In this document: positions 40,132-48,500 of the stretch, in pieces
Layout: the number at the start of each line of letters is the position of its first letter
Numbering within the stretch: position 1 is the stretch's first letter
NCBI GenBank assembly: GCA_040768845.1
Contig: JAXGME010000002.1
Coordinates: 186,001 to 250,000, forward strand
DNA length: 64,000 nucleotides
From: JAEZHK01 sp040768845
GTDB lineage: Bacteria; Bacillota; Clostridia; Christensenellales; Aristaeellaceae
Direction of reading: 5' to 3'
Made by a program: the position numbers and the translations under genes
Notes under the pieces: generated by a model
Database searches by the model: none
What the model saw: only the letters and a program-made list of their open reading frames with translations
What the model was told of the DNA's origin: nothing

Positions 40132-41295
40132 TCACGCCTCCTTTGCCCGCTGCGCGGCCATTTCGCGCACGGATGCTTCGTCGTAGCGGCCGATGTAGTT
40201 CGTCGTCTCGGCGTCGAAGAACATGGCCCGGCCGATCTCAAAGGTGACGTAGACGTCCTGGTCCAGCCGGACCTTGAGCCCATTGGGCGCGATCATGCGC
40301 AGCTGGGCCCGGCCGACGGCGGCGATCAGCACGGACTTGTTGCCGATGGTTTCAAAGCTGTAGACGGTGCCGCGCACGGCGCCCTCCACCGGCTCGAAGT
40401 GGTAGTGGACGTTCTGCGGCCTGAGGCCCAGGTGCACGCCCGTGCGCTCGAGGGCGTCAAAGCGGCGGTAGAGCGCCTCGTCCGGGGGCAGCTCGAAGGG
40501 CTGGTGGGCGGCCTCCGCCCAGGTGAGGGCGTAGCCGTCGCCGCACTTTGTCAGGCCACACTCCAGCAGGTTGATCTCCGGGTCGCCCATCAGCTGGGCG
40601 ACAAATTCGTTGGCCGGCATGTAGTAGACCTCGTCGCCGGTGCCCACCTGCACGATTTTGCCCCGGTTGATGATGCCGATGCGGTCGCCCAGGCTCATGG
40701 CCTCCATGAAGTCGTGGGTCACGTAGATGGAAGTGGTCTGAAAGTTGTGCTGCATCTCCTTGAGCTCGCTGCGCATCAGGTTGCGCAGCTTGGCGTCCAG
40801 GTGGGCCAGCGGCTCGTCCATCAGAAACACGTTGGGCTCGCGCACCAGCGCCCGGCCCAGGGCCACGCGCTGCCGCTGGCCGTTTGAGAGCTGGCTGGGC
40901 AGCCGCTCCAGCAGCATGTCGATCTTCATCAGCTTGGCGACGCGGTGCACGGCCTCCTTGATGTAGGCCTCGTCCTTTCTGTACCGGGGCGAGCGCATCG
41001 GGGAGGCGATGTTGTCGTACACGGTCATGTGGGGGTAGAGCGCGTAGTTTTCAAACACCATGGCCACGTTGCGCTCGGCCGGGTCCATCTGGTTGACCAC
41101 GCTGCCGCCAATTTTGACCACGCCCTCGGTGGGCACCTGAATGCCGGCGATGTTGTTGAGGATGGTGGTCTTGCCCGCGCCCGCGGGCCCGAACAGCACG
41201 AAAAATTCCTTGTCCTCGATGGTCAGCGTCACATCGTCCAGCGCCGTGACCTTCCCAAACCGCTTGGTGATTTTGCTCAGCTCAATCTTTGCCAT
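40132..41295 (-). CDS. Sugar/polyol ABC transporter ATPase 2 (MalK type)
   Basis: 387 residues from the ATG at 41295 (an in-frame GTG at 41304 would add three residues). Walker A GPAGAGKTT, signature LSNGQRQRVALGRAL with Asn for the second Gly, Walker B FLMDEPLAHLDAK and H-loop VTHDFMEAM. The Q-loop again has Glu for Gln (MVFENYALYP). A TOBE domain follows from about residue 235. The changes match those in ATPase 1 and look like a family trait, not decay, since all other motifs are kept. Confidence 0.92.
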   Translation of the reverse strand: MAKIELSKITKRFGKVTALDDVTLTIEDKEFFVLFGPAGAGKTTILNNIAGIQVPTEGVVKIGGSVVNQMDPAERNVAMVFENYALYPHMTVYDNIASPMRSPRYRKDEAYIKEAVHRVAKLMKIDMLLERLPSQLSNGQRQRVALGRALVREPNVFLMDEPLAHLDAKLRNLMRSELKEMQHNFQTTSIYVTHDFMEAMSLGDRIGIINRGKIVQVGTGDEVYYMPANEFVAQLMGDPEINLLECGLTKCGDGYALTWAEAAHQPFELPPDEALYRRFDALERTGVHLGLRPQNVHYHFEPVEGAVRGTVYSFETIGNKSVLIAAVGRAQLRMIAPNGLKVRLDQDVYVTFEIGRAMFFDAETTNYIGRYDEASVREMAAQRAKEA

Positions 41296-41304
41296 CCGCC
41301 CCAC

Positions 41305-42126
41305 CTAACCCTTCACGGCGCCGAAGCTCAGGCCGCGCACCAGGTGCTTCTGAATGATGATCGCGAAGATGATCGCCGGCAGCGCCGAGAAGGTGGCCGC
41401 CACCGCCATCTGCCCGTAGTGCACGGTGGACTGGGCCAGGTACTTGGTGGCCGCCACCGTGATGGGCTCCACCTGCATGCCCGCCAGCAGCAGCGGGAAG
41501 GTGAAGCTGTTCCACGAAAAGATGAAGCACAATAGCGCCGACGCCACCAGGCCCGGCTTGATCAGCGGCAGCAGAATCTTGAGGAAGATCTGCCACCAGG
41601 AATAGCCGTCCACCTGGGCGGCGTGCTCAATTTCCACGGAAATGTCCTCAAAGTAGCCGCGCACCACCCAGATAATGAGGGGCATGGAGATCAGTTGGTA
41701 CACCCAGATCAGCCCCAGGTAGGTGTCATAAAGGCCCAGCTTCTGATAGATCATGTACAGCGGCAGCACCACCAGAATCTCCGGCGCGAACTTGAACGAC
41801 AGAATCTGGAAGGCAATGTCCTCTTTCTTTTTGAAGCTGTAGCGGGCAAAGGCGTAGGCCGCGGGCACGCCCGCCAGCACGGACACGATCACCGCGCCGC
41901 CCGATACGAAGATGGAGTCCCGGATGTAGCGGAAGTAGTCGGTTTTGAGGAACACTTCCTCGTAGTTGATGAGGGTCGGGGTGAACACGAAGGTGGTGGT
42001 CAGCATCTCCGCGTCGGACTTGAAGGTGAGCAGCACCATCCAGAAAAGCGGGAACAGCGCGAAGACCGCGTACAGCGCCAGGCCGCCGTTTTTGAGGATT
42101 GCGCTGAGTCTGCGTTGAGCCGTCAT
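41305..42126 (-). CDS. Carbohydrate ABC permease 2 (MalG/UgpE type)
   Basis: 273 residues from the ATG at 42126, overlapping the stop of permease 1 (ATGA). Six hydrophobic helices, FPLFWMVLLTFKSDAEML near the N-terminus as in all MalG-type permeases, and the EAA-type loop EIEHAAQVDGYSWWQIFLKI with the Gly that contacts the ATPase. The long frame to 42261 is not credible because its added part lies inside permease 1. Confidence 0.93.
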   Translation of the reverse strand: MTAQRRLSAILKNGGLALYAVFALFPLFWMVLLTFKSDAEMLTTTFVFTPTLINYEEVFLKTDYFRYIRDSIFVSGGAVIVSVLAGVPAAYAFARYSFKKKEDIAFQILSFKFAPEILVVLPLYMIYQKLGLYDTYLGLIWVYQLISMPLIIWVVRGYFEDISVEIEHAAQVDGYSWWQIFLKILLPLIKPGLVASALLCFIFSWNSFTFPLLLAGMQVEPITVAATKYLAQSTVHYGQMAVAATFSALPAIIFAIIIQKHLVRGLSFGAVKG

Positions 42127-43124
42127 GCGTCCGCTCCTTTCCGCGCCCGCGCGAGCCCGCGCTTTTTGGGCGCCTCTTCCATTTCCCTGCCGGTGGCCTG
42201 ATACTGCGACCTGCGCCACGCCTTGACGATGTAGGTGGCCGCGATGTTGACGATGAACCACAATACCAGGATGAAGGGCAGCGCGCCGGAGAACTTCTGA
42301 TACATGTAGCCCCGGGTGTAGGCGGTGACCGAGAGGCTCATCAGCGTGTCGCCGGGGCCGCCCTTGGTGAGGGCGAAGATAATGCCGAACTCCTGCAGCG
42401 CGGCCATCAGCCGAAACAGGAGCGCGATCAGGATGCAGGGCTTGAGCATTGGGAGCGTCAGCGTTTTAAAGTTGAACCAGGCGCTGCCGCCGTCGATCTT
42501 GGCCGATTCAAACGGGGATTTGGGCAGCGACTGGATGCCGGCCAGAATCAGAATGATCACAAACGGGCAGTTGACCCAGACGTCGATCATCACGACGGTC
42601 ATCATGGCGGTCTTCTGCGAGGCCCCCCACTGCATGCCGTACAGGCCAAACAGGTTCAGGAACTTTTCGATGATGCCCACCGAGGAGGACAGCATCAATT
42701 GCCAGATGATCGTGCCGATGACCGGCGCGACCATCAGCGGAAAGATCAGCGCCACGCGCAGGATGCGGGAAAACCGGTTGTTGATGCCGCCCAGCAGCAT
42801 CGCGATGCCAAGGCCCAGGAGCATTTCCACCAGCGTGGACCAGAATGCGTACCGGAGCGTAACCCATACGCCGTTCCAGAACTGGCTGTCCTGGAACATG
42901 CGAATCCAGTTTCGGAAGCCGATGAAGGTGGCGTTGGGGTTGCGGAAGGTGTAGCCCGTCAGCGAAAAGTAGATCGCCATCGCGAAGGGGATCAGAATGC
43001 CGATCGTGATCAGCAGCGCCGGGGCGACGATCAGGTAGGGCCTGATGCGCGTCTTGAACGGGACCGTGTTCAGATCGGCTTGCGGCGCGCCTTTCGGGGC
43101 GCCGGAGGCTTTCTGGGTGACCAA
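42123..43124 (-). CDS. Carbohydrate ABC permease 1 (MalF/UgpA type)
   Basis: 333 residues with six hydrophobic helices. The N-terminal helix PYLIVAPALLITIGILIPFA, FSLTGYTFRNPN, and an EAA-type loop with FESAKIDGGSAWFNFKTLTLP are family marks. Works with permease 2, ATPases 1 and 2 and the binding protein 92 bp upstream to import a small polyol or sugar. The start has GGAGGGAG before it. Confidence 0.93.
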   Translation of the reverse strand: MVTQKASGAPKGAPQADLNTVPFKTRIRPYLIVAPALLITIGILIPFAMAIYFSLTGYTFRNPNATFIGFRNWIRMFQDSQFWNGVWVTLRYAFWSTLVEMLLGLGIAMLLGGINNRFSRILRVALIFPLMVAPVIGTIIWQLMLSSSVGIIEKFLNLFGLYGMQWGASQKTAMMTVVMIDVWVNCPFVIILILAGIQSLPKSPFESAKIDGGSAWFNFKTLTLPMLKPCILIALLFRLMAALQEFGIIFALTKGGPGDTLMSLSVTAYTRGYMYQKFSGALPFILVLWFIVNIAATYIVKAWRRSQYQATGREMEEAPKKRGLARARKGADA

Positions 43125-43216
43125 GTGGATTCAACTCCCTCCTGATGCCTTGAAGCGCCGGGGCGCGGAGGTCCGGAGCGGTGCGCCCCGAACCCCCGCC
43201 CAAACGTGTCGCGCGA

Positions 43217-44620
43217 TCAGCCGACGACGAGGTCTTCCACCGCGATGTCGAGCTTCCCTTTCAGCGCCTTCATGGCGCCGGCGGTGTCACAGGAGCCGGT
43301 GGTCCGGTACTGCTCCACCAGATCCTGCAGCGTGGCGGCCCACTCGGTCGTGGTCTCGAAGAAGTAGGGCTGCGGCGTAAACTGGATGGTGGCGTTGGGC
43401 AGCAGCACGTCCAGCGCCTCGAGGTAGCCGTAGGACTTGCCCACAACGGACTTGTAGGCGTCGGATTCGGCCACGGACTTGCGCGGGCTGTCCGCGCAGG
43501 CGCCGTCCGTGCCGGAGAAGAGCATGTACTCGGGGCTGGTGAAGTACTGCAGGAACAGCCACGCCGCGCCCTTGTTGTCGGAGTTGGCGTTCATGCCCAT
43601 GGACCAGACCCACACGTTGGACTTGATGTCCTTCTCGGTCAGCCCGGAGTCGTCCGGCACCACGCCGGCGTACCAGCCCAGGTTGCCGCTCTCGGCGGAG
43701 GCGCCTTCCGGATAGTTCTGGAAGTAGCCGTTGCAGGTGGCGTCATACAGCATTGCCGCCACGCCCGCGCCCAGGTGCGCGCCCGCCTCGTACCAGGTGA
43801 AGGTGGCCCACTGGGGCGAGGAGCCTTCCACGATCAGCTTGACCCAGTAGTCCGTCATGGCGATGGCTTCTTCAGAGTCCAGCTTGCACACCAGGCGGCC
43901 GTCCTCGATGGCGAAGTCCTTGGCGCCCCAGGTGGAGAACAGCGTCATGTAGCCCGGGTGAATGGTGGCCCAGTTGCGGGTGCCGCGCACCGCGATGCCG
44001 TAGGAGCCGGTGCCGTTCCATTCCTTGAGGGCCTTGGATGCCTTCAGCAGTTCGCTGGTGGTGGCGGGCAGCTTGATGCCCTTCTCGTCAAAGTACTTCT
44101 TGTTGTAGGCGATGTTGTTGAGCTCGTAGCCCATCGGCAGCGCCCACTGGGAGCCGGAGCCCACCGGATGGCCGGGCACGCAGTCCCACGCCAGGGTGCC
44201 CACGACGCCGGGATAGAAGTCCGCGAAGTCGTAGCTGGCTTCGGTCTGGGCCGGATCGTTGATGTAGCCTTCCAGCGGCTCCATGTAGCCGGCGGAGGCG
44301 TACTCCCAAACCTGATACGCGCCGGTCATGAAGATGTCCGGCTCGCCGCTCTTGGAGGAAAGCGCGATGTTCAGCTTGTCGAAGTAGTTCTCCTCGGGCG
44401 TGACCGAGTACTCCACCTCGATGCCCGTCAGCTCTTTGAATTCGTCCAGCTTGCCGTAGTCGGTGATCGCCTTCTGGTAGTTGTGCTGGTTGAACATCAC
44501 CTGGATTTTGGTGCCGGCGAAGGCCTTCCAGTCAATCGCGGAACTCTCGGCCGACGCGACGCCAACAAACATGGTCGCCATCAAAGTCAGGGCCAGAACC
44601 AGCGCGAAACACTTCTTCAT
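43217..44620 (-). CDS. Extracellular solute-binding protein of the polyol importer
   Basis: 467 residues: signal peptide 1-24 (cleavage after ASA), then a SBP_bac_1 type fold (GTKIQVMFNQHNYQKAI, ELTGIEVEYSVTPEENYFDKL, EPDIFMTGAYQVWEYA, a C-terminal AATLQDLVEQYRTTG). It binds the imported polyol or sugar outside the membrane. Like the other binding proteins here it lacks a lipobox cysteine. AGGAGG lies seven bases before the ATG. It is the first gene of the nine-gene operon and is divergent from the ROK regulator. Confidence 0.92.
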   Translation of the reverse strand: MKKCFALVLALTLMATMFVGVASAESSAIDWKAFAGTKIQVMFNQHNYQKAITDYGKLDEFKELTGIEVEYSVTPEENYFDKLNIALSSKSGEPDIFMTGAYQVWEYASAGYMEPLEGYINDPAQTEASYDFADFYPGVVGTLAWDCVPGHPVGSGSQWALPMGYELNNIAYNKKYFDEKGIKLPATTSELLKASKALKEWNGTGSYGIAVRGTRNWATIHPGYMTLFSTWGAKDFAIEDGRLVCKLDSEEAIAMTDYWVKLIVEGSSPQWATFTWYEAGAHLGAGVAAMLYDATCNGYFQNYPEGASAESGNLGWYAGVVPDDSGLTEKDIKSNVWVWSMGMNANSDNKGAAWLFLQYFTSPEYMLFSGTDGACADSPRKSVAESDAYKSVVGKSYGYLEALDVLLPNATIQFTPQPYFFETTTEWAATLQDLVEQYRTTGSCDTAGAMKALKGKLDIAVEDLVVG

Positions 44621-44933
44621 GAACGAACCTCCTCGTCTGATTGCATGCGGGCCTGCAACCGGGCGTCAGCTGCCGGACGGACGATTCCCCCCCTGTCTCC
44701 GGTCTGGATTGGCTGTGCTCCGGCGCTTTCCAGCATTACACTTTACAAAATGTTCATATTCTAATCGATATTTTTGTACGGATTCCGATTTGGCGCGACG
44801 GCAGGGCGTCTCGGGCCCTTGATTTTCTTATTCCATCTTTATGCGCTAATTTACAGAATAATTATAGGCAATGCGCTCTAATAAACTGAATTTATCGAAA
44901 TAATCTGTTTCTTTTGTAAACATCTTTGCCATA

Positions 44934-44962
44934 AGAGTACGACATATCGATACTTTTGTCAA
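44934..44962 (-). promoter_or_regulatory. Possible promoter of the polyol operon
   Basis: On the minus strand a perfect TTGACA (44957-44962) and a weak TACTCT (44934-44939) with a 17-bp spacer that contains the palindrome TATCGATA (44945-44952), a possible operator. The leader to the ATG at 44620 would be about 310 bases, AT-rich, with no other recognisable feature. Confidence 0.4.
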
Positions 44963-45035
44963 TATCTATTACAATTCAATTTTTATCGGATGGCATTGGA
45001 TATATTTTACTAAATATTGATTCTGATTAAAGTGT

Positions 45036-45064
45036 TTGCACGCCGCGTTGGGCTGTGCTATACT
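45036..45064 (+). promoter_or_regulatory. Sigma-A promoter of the ROK regulator gene
   Basis: TTGCAC (45036-45041), 17 bp, TATACT (45059-45064), 67 bp before the TTG start. Confidence 0.8.
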
Positions 45065-45130
45065 GGGTATCAGCGCGGATGGAATGCGCCCGGGGCAGGG
45101 CGGAAGGCATGCAACAGAGGGTGGATCTTC

Positions 45131-46273
45131 TTGCAGAAAGCAACCACGGCGGAGCTGAAAAAGGCCAACACGAAGAACGTTCTGGAGTTCATCTATGGGC
45201 GCCGGAAGACCTCGAAGCTGGAGATTGCCAGCGGGCTGGGGCTGAGCCGGCCGACCGTCAGCCAGATTGTACGCGAGCTGATGGACCAGGGCGTGATCGC
45301 CCAGAAGGGCAGCTTCGAATCCACCGGCGGGCGCAAGGCTGAGGCGCTGGTGTTTCTGCCGCGCTCCCACGTGGCCGTGGGCGTGGAGCTGCTCCGGGAG
45401 AGCTTTGAAATTGTCGCCATCGACCTCTACGGCGAGATCATCCATACCGAAATGCGGATGCTGCCCTTTTCCAATACGCCCGGCTACGTGCACGCCGTGT
45501 GCGAGGCGGTCAACCGGTTCATCGACCGCCTGCCGGTGGAACCCGCCCGGGTGCTGGGCGTCAACATCGTGTTGCAGGGCCTGATTTCCTCGGACGGGGA
45601 AACCGTCACCTACGGCAAGATCCTCAACTGCACCGGCATGTCCATCGAGCAGTTCAAGCCCTACCTGAACTACCCCTGCGGCATGGCCCACGACGGCGAG
45701 GCCGCCGCGACGGTGGAATTGTGGTTTTCGCCGGACATCGTCAACGCGATCTTCGTGCACATCCGCTACAACATGAGCGGCGCGCTGATCATCGGCGGAA
45801 AGTTTCTGAAGGGAAACGAGCTGAAGAGCGGCGTTTTCGAACACATGACCATCGTGCCCGGCGGGCGGCCCTGCTACTGCGGAAAGCAGGGCTGCGTGGA
45901 CACCTACTGCACGCTGAACGCGCTTCTGATGCCGGGTGAGCCGGTGGAAAAGTTCTTTGCCGCGCTGCGCGCCGGCAGCGCGGACGAGGTGGCCCGCTGG
46001 GACGAATACCTGAAATACCTGGCCACCGCCATCGACAACCTGCACATGATGATGGACTATGACGTGATCCTGGGCGGCATTCTGGGCCGCTATCTGGCGG
46101 CGGAGGACATCGACCGGCTCCACCGGCTGGTGTCGGCCCGCACGGCCTTCCCCACCGACCGCCGCTTCATCCGCATTGGCGCCACCGCCAAGATCCCCAT
46201 CGCCGCGGGCGCGGCGCTGCCCCACGTGATGCACTACCTGGGCATTCAGTCCCGGGGCCAGGGCGTTTCCTGA
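45131..46273 (+). CDS. ROK family transcriptional regulator (NagC/XylR type)
   Basis: 380 residues from a TTG at 45131, preceded by GAGGGTGG. Residues about 5-65 form a winged helix (NTKNVLEFIYGRRKTSKLEIASGLGLSRPTVSQIV reading across the helix-turn-helix). The rest is a ROK sugar-binding domain: HDGEAAATVE with the catalytic-type Asp, and the zinc motif CYCGKQGCVD, where the last Glu is Asp. Such proteins repress sugar genes until the sugar or its phosphate binds. It is divergent from the polyol operon, so it probably controls that operon and itself. Convergent with the kinase gene downstream. Confidence 0.9.
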   Translation: MQKATTAELKKANTKNVLEFIYGRRKTSKLEIASGLGLSRPTVSQIVRELMDQGVIAQKGSFESTGGRKAEALVFLPRSHVAVGVELLRESFEIVAIDLYGEIIHTEMRMLPFSNTPGYVHAVCEAVNRFIDRLPVEPARVLGVNIVLQGLISSDGETVTYGKILNCTGMSIEQFKPYLNYPCGMAHDGEAAATVELWFSPDIVNAIFVHIRYNMSGALIIGGKFLKGNELKSGVFEHMTIVPGGRPCYCGKQGCVDTYCTLNALLMPGEPVEKFFAALRAGSADEVARWDEYLKYLATAIDNLHMMMDYDVILGGILGRYLAAEDIDRLHRLVSARTAFPTDRRFIRIGATAKIPIAAGAALPHVMHYLGIQSRGQGVS

Positions 46274-46309
46274 GGCGCGCCCATGGAAAAACGCCCGGCG
46301 CCGTGCCCC

Positions 46310-47950
46310 TCATTCCGGGCGGTATGCGATTTGAAAGGATGCCTGCCCCAGCTGCGCCCGGGCGGTTTGCCTCTGGGCCTCGGCCAGTTCCACCTCTTTG
46401 AGCGCGGGGTGCCCCATCAGGGGGCTCAGATCCCCGTCCGTCACCTCCGACAGGCGGAGCCGCTCCAGAGCGGCGAGCGCCCCGACGCCCCGGAGGGTGC
46501 GCAGGGGCGCCTTGCTCAGCAGCAGGCTCCTGAGCCCGGACAGCCCCTGAAGGGACTGAAGATCGCTCACCAGGCTTCCCCCCGCGTCAATCTGCCGCAG
46601 CACCGGACATCCGGCCAGTGGGGACAGATCCGACACCCGGGTGCCGAACAGGCATACCTCCGATAGCCGGGGCAGGCGGCCCAGGGGCCCAATGTCCGAA
46701 ATCGGATTGTGCCGCAGGTCCAGGCTTCGCAGCGCGGAGAGCCCCCGGAGGGGCTCAAGGTCCGCGATGTCCTGAAAGGCGATGGACAGGGTGGTCAGGT
46801 TCTCCATCCCCGCGATGTCGGACAGCGAGGTTATGCCCCCGTTTCTCCACGGGGTCTCCTTTGACGCCACCCGGCGGCACAGGTCGCTGTAACTTTCCCC
46901 GTCCGCCAGCGCGCGGTCGCCGCAGACATAAAGCTCCGTCACGCTCCGCAGGTCGCCTTCCCGGACGGCCTCCCCCTCCCCCAGGCCCAGGGCCAGGCGC
47001 ACCGCCCGCTCCACCAGCGGCTCCCGGAATGTCACGGTGCCGGCGCCGCCAAGGGCCCCGGTCCTCTCCGCGTGCCGGCCCAGCGCAAATCCGGCGGCGA
47101 GGCAAAAAAGGCACGCCAGGACGGCACCGCCCCACATGGCGGCGCGCCGGCGCCGACGCCCGTCGAGGGCCAACAGATCGGCGCGAACCCCGGCCGCCGA
47201 GGAATATCGGTCGTCCGGGGCAAAGGCCGTACATTTTTCAACGATCCGGCCCAGGCGGCGATTGGCGATCCGGGGCAGGATCGTCTCCCGGCTACAGGCG
47301 CCGGTGAGCAGCCAGCCCAGCAAAATGCCCAGCGAAAACACGTCCGCCCTGGCATCCGTCTGGGCATAGCCGTATTGCTCCGGGGCGGAAAAGTATCGGG
47401 TGCCGCAGGCCACGGTGTCCTCCGCCTTGTCCGGATCATACACCCGGGAGATGCCAAAGTCGATCAGCCACAGCGCGCCCTGCCGGTCCACGATCAGGTT
47501 GCCGGGCTTGATGTCCCGGTGGATCACCGGGGGCGTCTGCCCGTGGAGATGGATGAGGATGTCGCACAGGGAAACGGCCAACCCGACGGCCCTCACCGGG
47601 TCGGGCCGCATCCGGGCCGCATACCGGTCCAGCGGCGTGCCCTCCACGTACTCCCGGACCAGGCACCAATGCTCTCCGTCCTCGTATTCCCCCACAAACC
47701 GGGGCAGGCCGGGATGGTTCAGGGCGCTGAGGATTGCCCCCTCCGGGGCGCGGGCGGCATCCTTCCGGCCGCATTTGGCCACGTAAAACAGGCCCGTCGC
47801 CCGGTGCTTCACCAGGAGGGTTTCGCGGCCTTCGCCGTGGGCGAGGCATTCAAAGGGCTCATACTCCCGCAGGAATTCTTCCGGATAGCGCCCGGCGCCG
47901 CATGACGCCCAGAGGCTCTCCGCGAGGGCGTCATTCACGGCTTCATTCAT
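46310..47950 (-). CDS. Transmembrane Ser/Thr protein kinase with extracellular leucine-rich repeats
   Basis: 546 residues. Kinase domain about 30-265 with Lys59 (YVAK), HRDIKPGN at 144-151, DFG at 164-166 and SAPEQ at 188-192; the glycine loop is reduced to GEGRET. One membrane helix follows at 271-292, so the rest is outside: a module starting EPLVERAVRLALGLGEGE near 310 and seven or so leucine-rich repeats of about 21 residues (NLTTLSIAFQDIADLEPLRGL and so on). No PASTA domains, unlike PrkC. The same outer module makes up the secreted LRR protein encoded upstream in the same direction. The start overlaps the HTH gene end by eight bases. Confidence 0.9.
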   Translation of the reverse strand: MNEAVNDALAESLWASCGAGRYPEEFLREYEPFECLAHGEGRETLLVKHRATGLFYVAKCGRKDAARAPEGAILSALNHPGLPRFVGEYEDGEHWCLVREYVEGTPLDRYAARMRPDPVRAVGLAVSLCDILIHLHGQTPPVIHRDIKPGNLIVDRQGALWLIDFGISRVYDPDKAEDTVACGTRYFSAPEQYGYAQTDARADVFSLGILLGWLLTGACSRETILPRIANRRLGRIVEKCTAFAPDDRYSSAAGVRADLLALDGRRRRRAAMWGGAVLACLFCLAAGFALGRHAERTGALGGAGTVTFREPLVERAVRLALGLGEGEAVREGDLRSVTELYVCGDRALADGESYSDLCRRVASKETPWRNGGITSLSDIAGMENLTTLSIAFQDIADLEPLRGLSALRSLDLRHNPISDIGPLGRLPRLSEVCLFGTRVSDLSPLAGCPVLRQIDAGGSLVSDLQSLQGLSGLRSLLLSKAPLRTLRGVGALAALERLRLSEVTDGDLSPLMGHPALKEVELAEAQRQTARAQLGQASFQIAYRPE

Positions 47951-48401
47951 GGGATTCTCCTTCGCCGAGCAGCGTAAGCCCCAACCTGTCCAGCAGTTCC
48001 TGGGCCTGCTGCACGGTTTTCCCGTCGTGCAGGCAGCGCATGACGGCCGCGTCCCGCAGAAGCTTGGGATAGAGAGGGCTTTTCTCCGCCTTCTTCAGCA
48101 GCGCCTGAGCCTCCTCCACATCAAGCCCCAGCCCAAAACAGATCTGGATCAGCTTATCCCGGGAGGGCCTGCGGGTGCCGTTGAAGATCTGGTGCCCATA
48201 GGTTCGGGCCAGATCGGCCCGGCGGATCACCTGCCCCGCCGTGCGGCCCTTTTCCCGGCACAGCTCCGCCAGGGTATAGCAAAGCCGCGGCGTGCCCATC
48301 CAGGCAGCGTTATCCGCCAAAAAGGCGTCAAAACTCGGGGCCTCCAGAAGCCTTTGCTGGAAGCTGAGGGTGGTTTGGCCGTCCGGCGGGGGCTGCGCCA
48401 T
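47943..48401 (-). CDS. Helix-turn-helix protein of the LRR-kinase cassette
   Basis: 152 residues from the ATG at 48401 with AAGGAGA eight bases upstream. Residues about 45-110 look like an XRE-type HTH: LCYTLAELCREKG, RADLARTYGHQIFNGTRRPSRDKLIQICFGLGL. The C-terminal part (110-145) is helical. I have seen such proteins next to membrane kinases in Clostridia but cannot give a function; it may be a kinase target or a transcription regulator. Translation is coupled to the kinase gene (8-base overlap). Confidence 0.78.
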   Translation of the reverse strand: MAQPPPDGQTTLSFQQRLLEAPSFDAFLADNAAWMGTPRLCYTLAELCREKGRTAGQVIRRADLARTYGHQIFNGTRRPSRDKLIQICFGLGLDVEEAQALLKKAEKSPLYPKLLRDAAVMRCLHDGKTVQQAQELLDRLGLTLLGEGESHE

Positions 48402-48452
48402 GTCCCTTGTCTCCTTAAACAATGCGGTCCCGGCAAGATGCGTCACAACCAC

Positions 48453-48480
48453 ATTATACTCCTTTGGAGCCGGGAGGCAA
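48453..48480 (-). promoter_or_regulatory. Promoter for the HTH-kinase pair
   Basis: Minus strand TTGCCT (48475-48480), 16 bp, TATAAT (48453-48458), 51 bp before the HTH gene start and just after the stop of the LRR gene; so the HTH-kinase pair can be made without the LRR gene. Confidence 0.72.
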
Positions 48481-48500
48481 GGGACCGCGCGACCTCCGGG

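Noticed and set aside
44745..45000. ROK operator sites with ATCGATA cores at about 44763 and 44945
   Set aside because: Only short AT palindromes are seen, too weak to call operators; mentioned with the promoter only.
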